DNA from: Kitasatospora arboriphila
Lineage (GTDB): Bacteria; Actinomycetota; Actinomycetes; Mycobacteriales; Mycobacteriaceae
Reading direction: 5' to 3'
Assembly (NCBI RefSeq): GCF_000717275.1
Contig: NZ_JNYV01000007.1
Location: 62,001-126,000, forward strand
DNA: 64,000 nt
Below are positions 37,627 through 44,919 of the stretch, piece by piece. The notes under the pieces were generated by a model. That model was given only the letters and a program-made list of their open reading frames with translations. It ran no database searches and was not told where the DNA came from. Positions within the stretch are counted from its first letter, which is position 1, and each line of letters begins with the position of its first letter. A program made the translations under genes and the position numbers.

Positions 37627-38420
37627 GGCAGCGTCCTGATGAACTCTGCGACCATGTCGGCGACGTGTTCCGGTTGTTCCTGGATGGCGACATGACCGGC
37701 GTCGGGCAAGATGCGCAGCATTGCGCTCGGGATGCGCTCGGCCAGCAATCGTGACTCGTCCACTCCGGTGACGACGTCGTGCTCACCCACGAGAACGAGT
37801 GTGGGGCAGGAAATGTTCTGCAGGTGCGGCCCGTGGTCGGTTGCTGCCATGTACTCGGCTGCCGCCCGGAACCCGGGTAGCCGCAGGGCTGCCATAGAGT
37901 CGTGAACCTTGGTGAGGATTGCGGGATCAGCACCGGGTGCGGTCAACCGTGGCGCTCTATGCAACGCGACCGTCGCGGCGCCGACCGCCTGGAGTTCGTC
38001 AATGCGGCTCAGCATCGCAGCGGCCTTCTCCGGCGTGGTGCCCGAGCCCCGGGTGCTGTCGATCAGGACAAGCCCCGCCACCCGGTCCGGCCTACGAAGG
38101 GCCACCGCAGTGGCGACGACGCCGCCCCAGGACGTGCCGAGCAGCACGACAGGGAGCGTTGGTGAGACCGCCTCGAGAAACTCGATGACTGTCGCGACCA
38201 GGTCTTCGCCGACCGACGGATCGGCAGACTCACCGTATCCCGGCGCATCGAGGCACCACGACGAGATTCCCTGTACTGCCAGGCTTTCGGCGACGGGTCC
38301 GCAGGATCGGGCCGATCCGCCGATCCCGTGCAACAACAGGGCGCGCGGAGCATCGAGCGGGTGCTCTGCGGAGCGTTCGACAGCGCGCAGGCGCTCGCAG
38401 ACCGTCGATGCGGTGGTCAT
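37623..38420 (-). CDS. Alpha/beta hydrolase, ring-fission product hydrolase type
   Basis: A 265-residue hydrolase with oxyanion motif HGIGGS, nucleophile Ser97 in GTSWGG, an acidic residue in VGEHDVV and the base in DAGHVAIQEQPE. The size and the coupling to the extradiol dioxygenase gene (4-bp overlap) suit a carbon-carbon hydrolase that splits the meta-cleavage product, as BphD does, although the BphD G-x-S-M-GG motif is changed to TSWGG. Substrate is unknown. Confidence 0.87.
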   Translation of the reverse strand: MTTASTVCERLRAVERSAEHPLDAPRALLLHGIGGSARSCGPVAESLAVQGISSWCLDAPGYGESADPSVGEDLVATVIEFLEAVSPTLPVVLLGTSWGGVVATAVALRRPDRVAGLVLIDSTRGSGTTPEKAAAMLSRIDELQAVGAATVALHRAPRLTAPGADPAILTKVHDSMAALRLPGFRAAAEYMAATDHGPHLQNISCPTLVLVGEHDVVTGVDESRLLAERIPSAMLRILPDAGHVAIQEQPEHVADMVAEFIRTLP

Positions 38421-39415
38421 GACGTTCCCGCCGTCTGCAAAGCGCCGTAGAAGTAGTCGGCGTCGCGGGCCGTCACCAGAGCTCGAGCGCCCAGGTCCGG
38501 TATGCCTGCCATCGCTGAACGGACGGTCGCGGTGGGGGGACCCGCCGTTCCCCACTGGTCAGACAGTTCGGCAGTTCGACGCCACGTGCGGCAGAGCCAG
38601 GCATCCTCGTCGATCTGCGCAACCTCGGAGGTGTACTCGCACACGAGGCCGGCAGGGTCGGTGAAGTACGAGAACGTATTGTCGCCGGGGCCGTGTCTGC
38701 CTGGCCCCCACTGTGGCGAAATGCCATGAGAGCGCAAGCTTCCGATGCCTCTCATGAAGTGATCGATGGTGGGCATCTCGTAGGCGATGTGGTTGAGCGA
38801 AGCCCACGGTGCCTGATTGAGTGCTATGACGTGATGATCGGAGTTGCATCGCAGGAACGTCATCTGGCGTTCCGACCAGTCCGAGATACGCATCCCCAGC
38901 ACCTGGGTGTAGAAGGCCGCGGTGCGCTCGATGTCGGTGGTGTTGAGGACGACGTGCGCGATCTTGCGGGGGACGGCCCTTCGGCCGGCGGGCTCCTGAG
39001 CAGACACGGCGAACGTGTCGGCAGACAGTTCCACCACACGTCCCTCCGGATCGACCAGTTGCAGACCGTAGCCACCGCCCGCGTCGTCGAGCAGACCCGG
39101 TGTGCGCAGCATCGGCACCCCGATTCGGTCGAGCGCTCGGGCGGCGTCGTCGACCTCGCGTGGCGTGCCGACGGCAAAGCTGATGTGGCCGAGCGCATTC
39201 AGATCACCTCGTCGCAGATCGAGGACGTGATGGTCTGTGCCGGTGGCCCGTAGCCAGAACCGGTCACCGTCCTCGTCCACGGTCGACAGGCCCCACACCT
39301 CGTGATAAAAATCGCGAGAGGCGACAGGGTCCGGAACGCTGAGGGCGACGGAACGCAGACTGCGCAACGTACACACCGGTGTGTCGGTGAGCACCGGGAG
39401 TTGGGAGTAGAGCAT
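38417..39415 (-). CDS. Extradiol ring-cleavage dioxygenase (VOC family)
   Basis: A 332-residue two-domain type I extradiol dioxygenase. The Fe(II) ligands His154, His209 and Glu260 are all present, as are the second-sphere residues His195, His241 and Tyr250, at almost the numbering of BphC. It should cleave a catechol next to its hydroxyl groups using O2. AGGAG stands 5 nt before the ATG and fixes the start. It lies 11 nt after the reductase gene and is coupled to the hydrolase gene. Confidence 0.94.
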   Translation of the reverse strand: MLYSQLPVLTDTPVCTLRSLRSVALSVPDPVASRDFYHEVWGLSTVDEDGDRFWLRATGTDHHVLDLRRGDLNALGHISFAVGTPREVDDAARALDRIGVPMLRTPGLLDDAGGGYGLQLVDPEGRVVELSADTFAVSAQEPAGRRAVPRKIAHVVLNTTDIERTAAFYTQVLGMRISDWSERQMTFLRCNSDHHVIALNQAPWASLNHIAYEMPTIDHFMRGIGSLRSHGISPQWGPGRHGPGDNTFSYFTDPAGLVCEYTSEVAQIDEDAWLCRTWRRTAELSDQWGTAGPPTATVRSAMAGIPDLGARALVTARDADYFYGALQTAGTS

Positions 39416-39426
39416 GAGCACTCCTG

Positions 39427-40380
39427 TCAGAGGTCGAGTACGAGTTCGGCAGAGCGGCAGCGGGATACGCAAGGGAACATGGTTGTGTTCGCGGCGTGTT
39501 CGGACTCGCTGAGCAGGAAGTCGCGGTGATCGACGTCGCCCTTGACGACGCCTACTTCGCATGTGCCGCAGATTCCTTCGGTGCAGGAACTCGGAACATC
39601 GACGCCTGCGTCGATCAGTGCATCGAGGACGGATACATCGGGACCCACCTGCAGCCGGGTCCCGCTGCGTTCGAGGACAACGTCGAATGCTGATTCGTCG
39701 CCGGCGGGAGCGGCGGCAGGCGGCGCGGAGAATCGCTCGGTCCGCAGCGTGACACCGGCCGGCGTGACCGCTGCGACTGCGTCGAGCAGCGCTGCCGGCC
39801 CGCAGCAATAGACCACTGCGCCGGGCCCGGCCGACCCAACAAATGAGGCCAGGTCCGCAAGGCCGCCGTTCTCGTCGTCCGCATGAACGATCGACTGCCC
39901 CACGTGACCCGCCACCTCGTCGACGAAAGCCATCGAGGTCCGGGAGCGGCCCGCATAGAGCATCTTCCATGCACAGCCGTCGTGGTTCAGCCTGCGCATC
40001 ATCGTCACGATGGGGGTGATGCCGACGCCTCCTGCCACAAGCAGGTGTTCTTGCGCATCGGGGTCGAGCTTGAAAGCGTTGCGGGGGCCGTCGACCTCGA
40101 TCAATGCACCTACGGACAGCTGATCATGAACGAGAGTGCTGCCGCCCCGTGACTGTTCGGCGCGCAGGACGGCGACTGTCCACAGCGTTGTATCCGTGGG
40201 ATCAGAGCACAGGGAATACTCGCGAACGAGACCGCCGGGCAGATGCAGGGCGATGTGTGCACCCGGTTCCCAAGAGGGCAGCGATGCACCAGCCGGGTCG
40301 ACGAGCGTGATGCTGGTGACCCCGTCGGCTTCCCAGGTCTTCTGGTGTACGCGTAGCACTCGCGACGTCGGTTCGTGCAT
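39427..40380 (-). CDS. VanB/phthalate-dioxygenase-type oxygenase reductase
   Basis: A 317-residue flavoprotein with an FMN-binding REYSLCSDP motif, a nucleotide fold beginning LLVAGGVGITPIVTMMRR and a C-terminal plant-type [2Fe-2S] domain (SSCTEGICGTCEVGVV...FPC). This three-domain order (FMN, NAD(P)H, ferredoxin) is that of phthalate dioxygenase reductase and VanB. It should pass electrons from NAD(P)H to the Rieske oxygenase encoded about 6 kb downstream in the same operon. AGGA lies 7 nt before the ATG. Confidence 0.93.
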   Translation of the reverse strand: MHEPTSRVLRVHQKTWEADGVTSITLVDPAGASLPSWEPGAHIALHLPGGLVREYSLCSDPTDTTLWTVAVLRAEQSRGGSTLVHDQLSVGALIEVDGPRNAFKLDPDAQEHLLVAGGVGITPIVTMMRRLNHDGCAWKMLYAGRSRTSMAFVDEVAGHVGQSIVHADDENGGLADLASFVGSAGPGAVVYCCGPAALLDAVAAVTPAGVTLRTERFSAPPAAAPAGDESAFDVVLERSGTRLQVGPDVSVLDALIDAGVDVPSSCTEGICGTCEVGVVKGDVDHRDFLLSESEHAANTTMFPCVSRCRSAELVLDL

Positions 40381-40435
40381 CGCCGTTCCTCTCGGTGTCG
40401 TTGGTCGGTGAGGTGATCGGTGTGGTTGCTCGGTG

Positions 40436-40954
40436 TCAGCGGGTGACGCCGAACATCTCCGAGCTCGGGGGATAGGTGGGCAGCTGCGGCTTGGGTGCGC
40501 CGATGATCACGCAGAACAACGCGTCGGTGTCGCCGACATTGGCAAGGCTGCGGGGTACACCGGCGGGGACCCGGATCAGGTCCCGATAGCCGAGCCGTCG
40601 CACGGCCTTTTTGGTGCCGTCTTCGACGTCATGCACCGCGACCTCGAGCTCACCCTCGAGGACGAAGAAGACCTCTTCGACATCGTGGTGGGTGTGTTCA
40701 GGGCCAACTGCGCCGGCGGGCAGGCGCATGTTGGAGAACGTGAAGTGTTCGGACGGCAGCGTGCGATTGTCACCGTCGTGATTGCCGGTCGCGCCAGAAC
40801 CGATGTATCGAATCTGGGCACGCTTGAAGCGATCCCCGCCCTTGGCTGCCTGGAACCCGAGGGTGTCCCAGTCTTCGTATCGGGTGTCGCGGCTCGCGAT
40901 GCACGAGTCGATCTGCTGGTCGAGATCGGAGATGGTCTTCTCAGGGGCAGACAT
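40436..40954 (-). CDS. Cupin-domain protein
   Basis: A 172-residue protein with one cupin barrel. Cupin motif 1 is complete: Gly81, His87, His89, Glu94 and Gly101 (EHTHHDVEEVFFVLEG), so metal binding is expected. A helical N-terminus of about 40 residues precedes the barrel. AAAGGA lies 6 nt before the ATG. It may be a dioxygenase, isomerase or decarboxylase acting on a pathway intermediate; sequence reading does not discriminate. Confidence 0.85.
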   Translation of the reverse strand: MSAPEKTISDLDQQIDSCIASRDTRYEDWDTLGFQAAKGGDRFKRAQIRYIGSGATGNHDGDNRTLPSEHFTFSNMRLPAGAVGPEHTHHDVEEVFFVLEGELEVAVHDVEDGTKKAVRRLGYRDLIRVPAGVPRSLANVGDTDALFCVIIGAPKPQLPTYPPSSEMFGVTR

Positions 40955-40998
40955 GATGTGTCCTTTCGATGGGTGTAGACAAGGGGTTTCGGTAGGGC

Positions 40999-41367
40999 TC
41001 AGGAGCGGTGTGCGATGGCTTCGATCTCGACCGTGGCGCCATAGGGCAACGCGGCGACCTCGACGAATGACCGGGCCGGGCGCGGCGCATCGAAGACGTT
41101 CTCGTAGTGGAGATTTGCGGCATCCCGCAGAGACACGTCGGTCACGAAGTAGGTGGTCTTGACCACGTCGTCGAGCGTCATGTCGATGGTCGCGAGTCGT
41201 TCGGACAGTCGGGCGACGGCGGCGTCGAGTGCGGGCTCCACGCCGGCAACCGCACGCCCGTCCTCGTCGACGGACAGTGCGCCCGAAACGAATCCGAAAC
41301 CGGCGACGGCGAAAGCCGGACTGTACGGGTGCGCCGAACCGGTGCCGGTCTGGGTTGAGGTGGTCAT
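40999..41367 (-). CDS. RidA-family deaminase
   Basis: A 122-residue Rid protein that keeps the substrate-binding Arg99 (PARSFVEV) and the C-terminal EIEAIA acid, so 2-imino/enamino acid hydrolysis is possible. In 2-aminophenol and 3-hydroxyanthranilate catabolism a Rid-family 2-aminomuconate deaminase works next to a semialdehyde dehydrogenase; here too it overlaps the aldehyde dehydrogenase gene by 4 bp. That parallel is suggestive only. Confidence 0.87.
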   Translation of the reverse strand: MTTSTQTGTGSAHPYSPAFAVAGFGFVSGALSVDEDGRAVAGVEPALDAAVARLSERLATIDMTLDDVVKTTYFVTDVSLRDAANLHYENVFDAPRPARSFVEVAALPYGATVEIEAIAHRS

Positions 41368-42911
41368 GAACGAGCCCTTTCAATCGGAGCGCCCCAAGCC
41401 AGGGGAGCGTCGGTGAGGTCGAGATAGATGCTTTTCTGGTCGGAGTAGTGGCGAATGGCGTCGCGCCCCTTCTCTTCACCCAGTCCGCTGTCACGGAGAC
41501 CGGTGAACGGGGTGGAGATGGAGAACTGTTTGTAGGTGTTCACCCAGACTGTGCCGGCGTTGATCGCGTCACCGATCCGCAACGCACGGCGGTAGTTCTC
41601 GGTCCAAATACCGCAGGCGAGACCGTAAACGGTGTCGTTGGCTTGGGTTATGACGTCGGCCTCGTCGTCGAACGGCATGATCGCAGCCACGGGGCCGAAG
41701 ACTTCCTCTTGGCAGATGGTGTCCGCATTGGTCACGTCGGTGAGGATGGTGGGTGGGTAATAGCACCCGTGCTCGAGGCGATCGTCTTGAGGCGGCGCAC
41801 CACCCAGGCGTACACGGGCGCCGGCAGCGACGGCAGCATCGACCATCGACGCGACCGAATCGCGGTGCTGCGCCGAGATCATCGGCGCAACGGCGGTGTT
41901 CGGATCCGTTCCGGGGCCGAGACGCAACTGTGCCGCCCGTTCGACCAGTTTGTCTGTGAAGCTCTCGAAAATGCTGCGCTGCACGAAGACTCGAGATCCG
42001 GCAATGCAACTCTGGCCGCTGGAGGAGAAGATGCCGAACAGCACTCCCTGGATCGCCCGTTCGATGTCGGCGTCCTCGAAGACGATGGTGGGTGATTTGC
42101 CGCCGAGTTCGAGGGTGATGGGCATGAGCTTGTCGGCGGCGATGTGGGCCAGGTGCCGTCCCGTCGAAGTTCCACCCGTGAAGCTCACTTTCGCCACGTC
42201 CGCGTGGCGCACCAGCGCTTCGCCGACGGTCCGTCCGGGGCCCGGAAGCACCGACAACACGCCGGGAGGTAGTCCGGCTTCCTCGCACAGGCGCGCCAGG
42301 AGCAGCGTCACCCAGGGTGCCCACACCGGTGGCTTGCTGATGACGGCGTTTCCGGCGGCCAGAGCGGGCGCGAACTTCTGCGCGTCTGAGGCAATCGGTG
42401 AGTTCCATGGCGTGATCGCTCCGACCACGCCCATCGGCCGATGGGTCGACATCGTCAGCCACGGCCCACGGGGCGTCGTCAGCGCGCCGTCCATGGTTTC
42501 CAGCGCCGCGGCCATGTATCGAAAGGTGTTGGCAGCACTGCTTGCAAGTGCTCGCGTCTCGGTCAATGTCTTGCCGGTGTCGAGTGTCTGCAACGCCGCG
42601 ATCCGTTCGCGGGCGTCGTCGATTGCGTTGCCGATCCGGTGCAAGACGGCGGCCCGCTCGTGCGGGAGCATGGTCGACCAACCGCTTGTCCGCGCCGCTG
42701 AAAGACCCTCGCGGACTGCGACATCAACGGTATCGGTGGTTGCTGCGTGCAGGGTTGCGAACACCCTGCCGGTCGCCGGGTCGACCGACTGGATCAGTTC
42801 GCCTTGTCCGCGCTCCCACCGACCGGCGACGTAGATCTGGTCGATGAGATCACGAGCGGGATCGTGGGCGGCAGATGCCGGGCTGCGCGGGGCGCTCACT
42901 GCGAGTGTCAT
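41364..42911 (-). CDS. NAD(P)+-dependent aldehyde dehydrogenase
   Basis: A 515-residue aldehyde dehydrogenase, first gene of the catabolic operon. The NAD-binding segment GAITPWNSPI, catalytic Glu in LELGGKSP (about residue 268) and nucleophile Cys in SSGQSCIAGSR (about residue 302) are intact, followed by EEVFGPVAAIMPF. It probably oxidises a semialdehyde from ring cleavage or from side-chain removal. The operator-bearing promoter lies 60-100 bp upstream. Confidence 0.93.
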   Translation of the reverse strand: MTLAVSAPRSPASAAHDPARDLIDQIYVAGRWERGQGELIQSVDPATGRVFATLHAATTDTVDVAVREGLSAARTSGWSTMLPHERAAVLHRIGNAIDDARERIAALQTLDTGKTLTETRALASSAANTFRYMAAALETMDGALTTPRGPWLTMSTHRPMGVVGAITPWNSPIASDAQKFAPALAAGNAVISKPPVWAPWVTLLLARLCEEAGLPPGVLSVLPGPGRTVGEALVRHADVAKVSFTGGTSTGRHLAHIAADKLMPITLELGGKSPTIVFEDADIERAIQGVLFGIFSSSGQSCIAGSRVFVQRSIFESFTDKLVERAAQLRLGPGTDPNTAVAPMISAQHRDSVASMVDAAVAAGARVRLGGAPPQDDRLEHGCYYPPTILTDVTNADTICQEEVFGPVAAIMPFDDEADVITQANDTVYGLACGIWTENYRRALRIGDAINAGTVWVNTYKQFSISTPFTGLRDSGLGEEKGRDAIRHYSDQKSIYLDLTDAPLAWGAPIERARS

Positions 42912-42970
42912 GCGGTGTCCGTTCCGACGGGTTAGACGTTCGGCGCGATGTGCGCCGTATGCGCAACTAT

Positions 42971-43014
42971 CTTTGCGCTAAGACAGTTGTAATCCCTTAG
43001 CGCTAAGAGGTCAA
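42971..43014 (-). promoter_or_regulatory. Catabolic-operon promoter with two MarR-type operators
   Basis: On the minus strand TTGACC (43009-43014), a 17-bp spacer and TACAAC (42986-42991) make a good -35/-10 pair. The spacer contains the perfect 12-bp palindrome CTTAGCGCTAAG (42996-43007). A second copy with one mismatch, CTTTGCGCTAAG (42971-42982), covers the expected start site. Centres are 25 bp apart. A repressor bound to both sites would block polymerase; the MarR protein encoded just upstream is the obvious candidate. Confidence 0.75.
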
Positions 43015-43152
43015 CGCCAGAACGCCCAGCTGAGGGCTTTGTAACGGCAGATTTACACGCACGAAATCAGCGAGACGCAGGTCACACGGGGTGTGGTGGC
43101 GATCACTCGATCGCGAAAAAAGTTTGAGAAAGTTTGTCAGACGGGGCTTGAA

Positions 43153-43677
43153 TCAGCCGGGGAAGCCCGAATCCGCGCTGTCGTCGTGCGCCACCGAGCG
43201 GGCCGAGGTCTCGAGTTTGGTCAGGAGTGAGGCCAACGTGGAGGCTTCGTCTTCGGTGAGCTGACCAAGCATGGAATGGAGTTTGGCGAAGTGTTCGTCG
43301 GCAACCCTGTCGACGAGGGCGGCTCCCGCCGGTGTGAGTTCGACGTACACGACACGGGCGTCACCGGCGTCTTTGGACCGAGTGACCAAGCCTGCATCCT
43401 CGAGCCGTTTGACCCGAAGCGACAACCCGCCCGTGGTGACCAGCGTCTGTTCTGCGAGTTCACCTGCGGTCAATCGATGATGTGGCACCGAACGCCTCAG
43501 GCACGCAAGCACATCGAAACCGGAGTCGGTGATGTGGTGTTTGTCGAAGGTCTCGGAGATCTCGCTCTTGTAGATGAGGAAGCTCCGGTGGAGTCGACCG
43601 AAAACCTTCAGCGCCGAAACATCGAGTTCCGGGCGGGCAATCGCCCAGTGCGACACGATGACATCGACTCCGTCCAT
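43153..43677 (-). CDS. MarR-family transcriptional regulator
   Basis: A 174-residue winged-helix regulator: LTAGELAEQTLVTTGGLSLRVKRLEDAGLV is the recognition region (key words TTGGLSLRVKRLE) and DAGDARVVYVELTPAG the wing. The N-terminal and C-terminal helices would form the dimer. It lies directly upstream of, and in the same direction as, the catabolic operon, whose promoter carries two copies of a 12-bp palindrome. Ligand release by a pathway substrate or intermediate is the usual MarR mechanism. Confidence 0.92.
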   Translation of the reverse strand: MDGVDVIVSHWAIARPELDVSALKVFGRLHRSFLIYKSEISETFDKHHITDSGFDVLACLRRSVPHHRLTAGELAEQTLVTTGGLSLRVKRLEDAGLVTRSKDAGDARVVYVELTPAGAALVDRVADEHFAKLHSMLGQLTEDEASTLASLLTKLETSARSVAHDDSADSGFPG

Positions 43678-43686
43678 GATGCATGG

Positions 43687-43692
43687 ACACTA
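43687..43692 (-). promoter_or_regulatory. Candidate -10 element for the marR gene
   Basis: TAGTGT on the minus strand ends 9 nt before the ATG, so the mRNA would start at or within a few bases of the start codon. No good -35 is seen. Confidence 0.35.
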
Positions 43693-43851
43693 CCCGCATC
43701 GATTACGGCTCGGCCGGTGGCGCGGCCGGAGTCGGGGAGGTTCTGGGCTTGCCGAGACGCCTGACTCGCGCTGGAACCTGCCAGCCGCTTGCTTGCGCCG
43801 GAAGCTCCATGGGAGCGCGGGTTGCAAACTTCGACAAGAACCATGCTGGCG

Positions 43852-43928
43852 TGGTGCCCCCGGTCAGACTCGAACTGACACTGGACGGGTTTTGAATCCG
43901 TTGCCTCTGCCAATTGGGCTACGGGGGC
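43852..43928 (-). tRNA. tRNA-Leu (anticodon CAA), class I-like variable loop
   Basis: A full cloverleaf of 77 nt with encoded CCA: acceptor stem GCCCCCG/CGGGGGC, three-pair D stem (GCC/GGC), anticodon stem ACGGA/CCCGT with an A-C mismatch at the loop end, loop TTCAAAA, and T arm GTCAG-TTCGAGT-CTGAC. The anticodon is CAA at 43892-43894, and the discriminator A73 fits leucine. The variable region is only 5 nt (CCAGT), although leucine tRNAs normally have a long variable arm. Confidence 0.88.
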
Positions 43929-44045
43929 GCGTCGCAGACCACACTTTAGATGACGGGCCGGGCGCGGATCCAACCGGTACTGTTGCACCACATCACGGCG
44001 CTCGACTGCGCACGGGACGGCGATTTCAATGTGGAGGTGGGACCG

Positions 44046-44675
44046 ATGGCAACGACGGACGCAAGTGCAGCTCAGGCCAAGGAGCCGGCAGCAACGGTCC
44101 GCCGCGTCCTGGTCGCCGAAGACGATTCCTTGATCCGGATGGACCTCATCGAGATGTTGCGCGAAGAGGGTTACGACGTGGTGGGGGAGGCTCCCAACGG
44201 TCAGGTGGCCGTAGAGCTCACCGAGGAGTTGCGTCCCGACCTCGTCATCATGGATGTGAAAATGCCCGTCCGCGACGGTATCGACGCGGCAGCGGAGATC
44301 GCCAGCAAAAGGCTTGCAGCCGTCGTCATGCTGACCGCCTTCAGCCAGCGCGATTTTGTGGAGAAAGCCCGGGATGCCGGCGCGATGGCGTATCTGGTGA
44401 AACCCTTTACCAAAGCCGACCTGGTGCCGACTATCGAGGTCGCGGTGAGCCGGTACACCGAACTCAACGTTCTCGAACGCGATGTCGCCGACCTGACCGA
44501 ACGTCTTGAGATCCGCAAATTGGTGGAACGTGCAAAGGGCATCTTGATGGAGTCGCATTCGTTCAGCGAGCCGGATGCATTCAAGTGGATTCAGCGCGCG
44601 GCCATGGATCGCCGCACCACGATGAAAGCAGTGGCCGAAGTGGTCATCGAGACCCTCGGCAACAAGGCCAAATAA
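44046..44675 (+). CDS. pdtaR: ANTAR-domain response regulator (PdtaR-like)
   Basis: A 209-residue two-domain regulator. The receiver has acidic pocket Glu25-Asp26, phosphoacceptor Asp70, Thr97 and Lys119. The C-terminal ANTAR domain (about 150-205) has the expected ERAKGILMES and AFKWIQRAAMDRRTTM helices. ANTAR proteins bind paired RNA hairpins and prevent transcription termination; in mycobacteria PdtaR is activated by the kinase PdtaS, whose gene is not in this window. GGAGGTGG lies 5 nt before ATG 44046. Confidence 0.93.
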   Translation: MATTDASAAQAKEPAATVRRVLVAEDDSLIRMDLIEMLREEGYDVVGEAPNGQVAVELTEELRPDLVIMDVKMPVRDGIDAAAEIASKRLAAVVMLTAFSQRDFVEKARDAGAMAYLVKPFTKADLVPTIEVAVSRYTELNVLERDVADLTERLEIRKLVERAKGILMESHSFSEPDAFKWIQRAAMDRRTTMKAVAEVVIETLGNKAK

Positions 44676-44919
44676 GCGCTCTGTCAGGCATTTCCGTCGC
44701 GGCCGGGACGGTTCACCGGCCCGGCCGGTGCAGACGCGCCGAAGCGCCGGCCGGACAACCGTGTTTCAAATCGGTCACGGCCAGGCTGCAGGTGCTCTCC
44801 AGTTTCACGAACGTTACTCGCGGGCAACACGATGGCGCTAGCTTTACCCAAGCGAGTGGCGGTCGTATGCGTCGTAGAAGACGCGCCGCGCTCGGTGGTT
44901 TACCGCGAGGAGAATGTTG

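Noticed and set aside
43574-44509. 311-codon + strand frame across the tRNA and pdtaR
   Set aside because: It would read through the tRNA gene antisense and through pdtaR in another frame, and its protein is low-complexity Arg/Gly-rich sequence.
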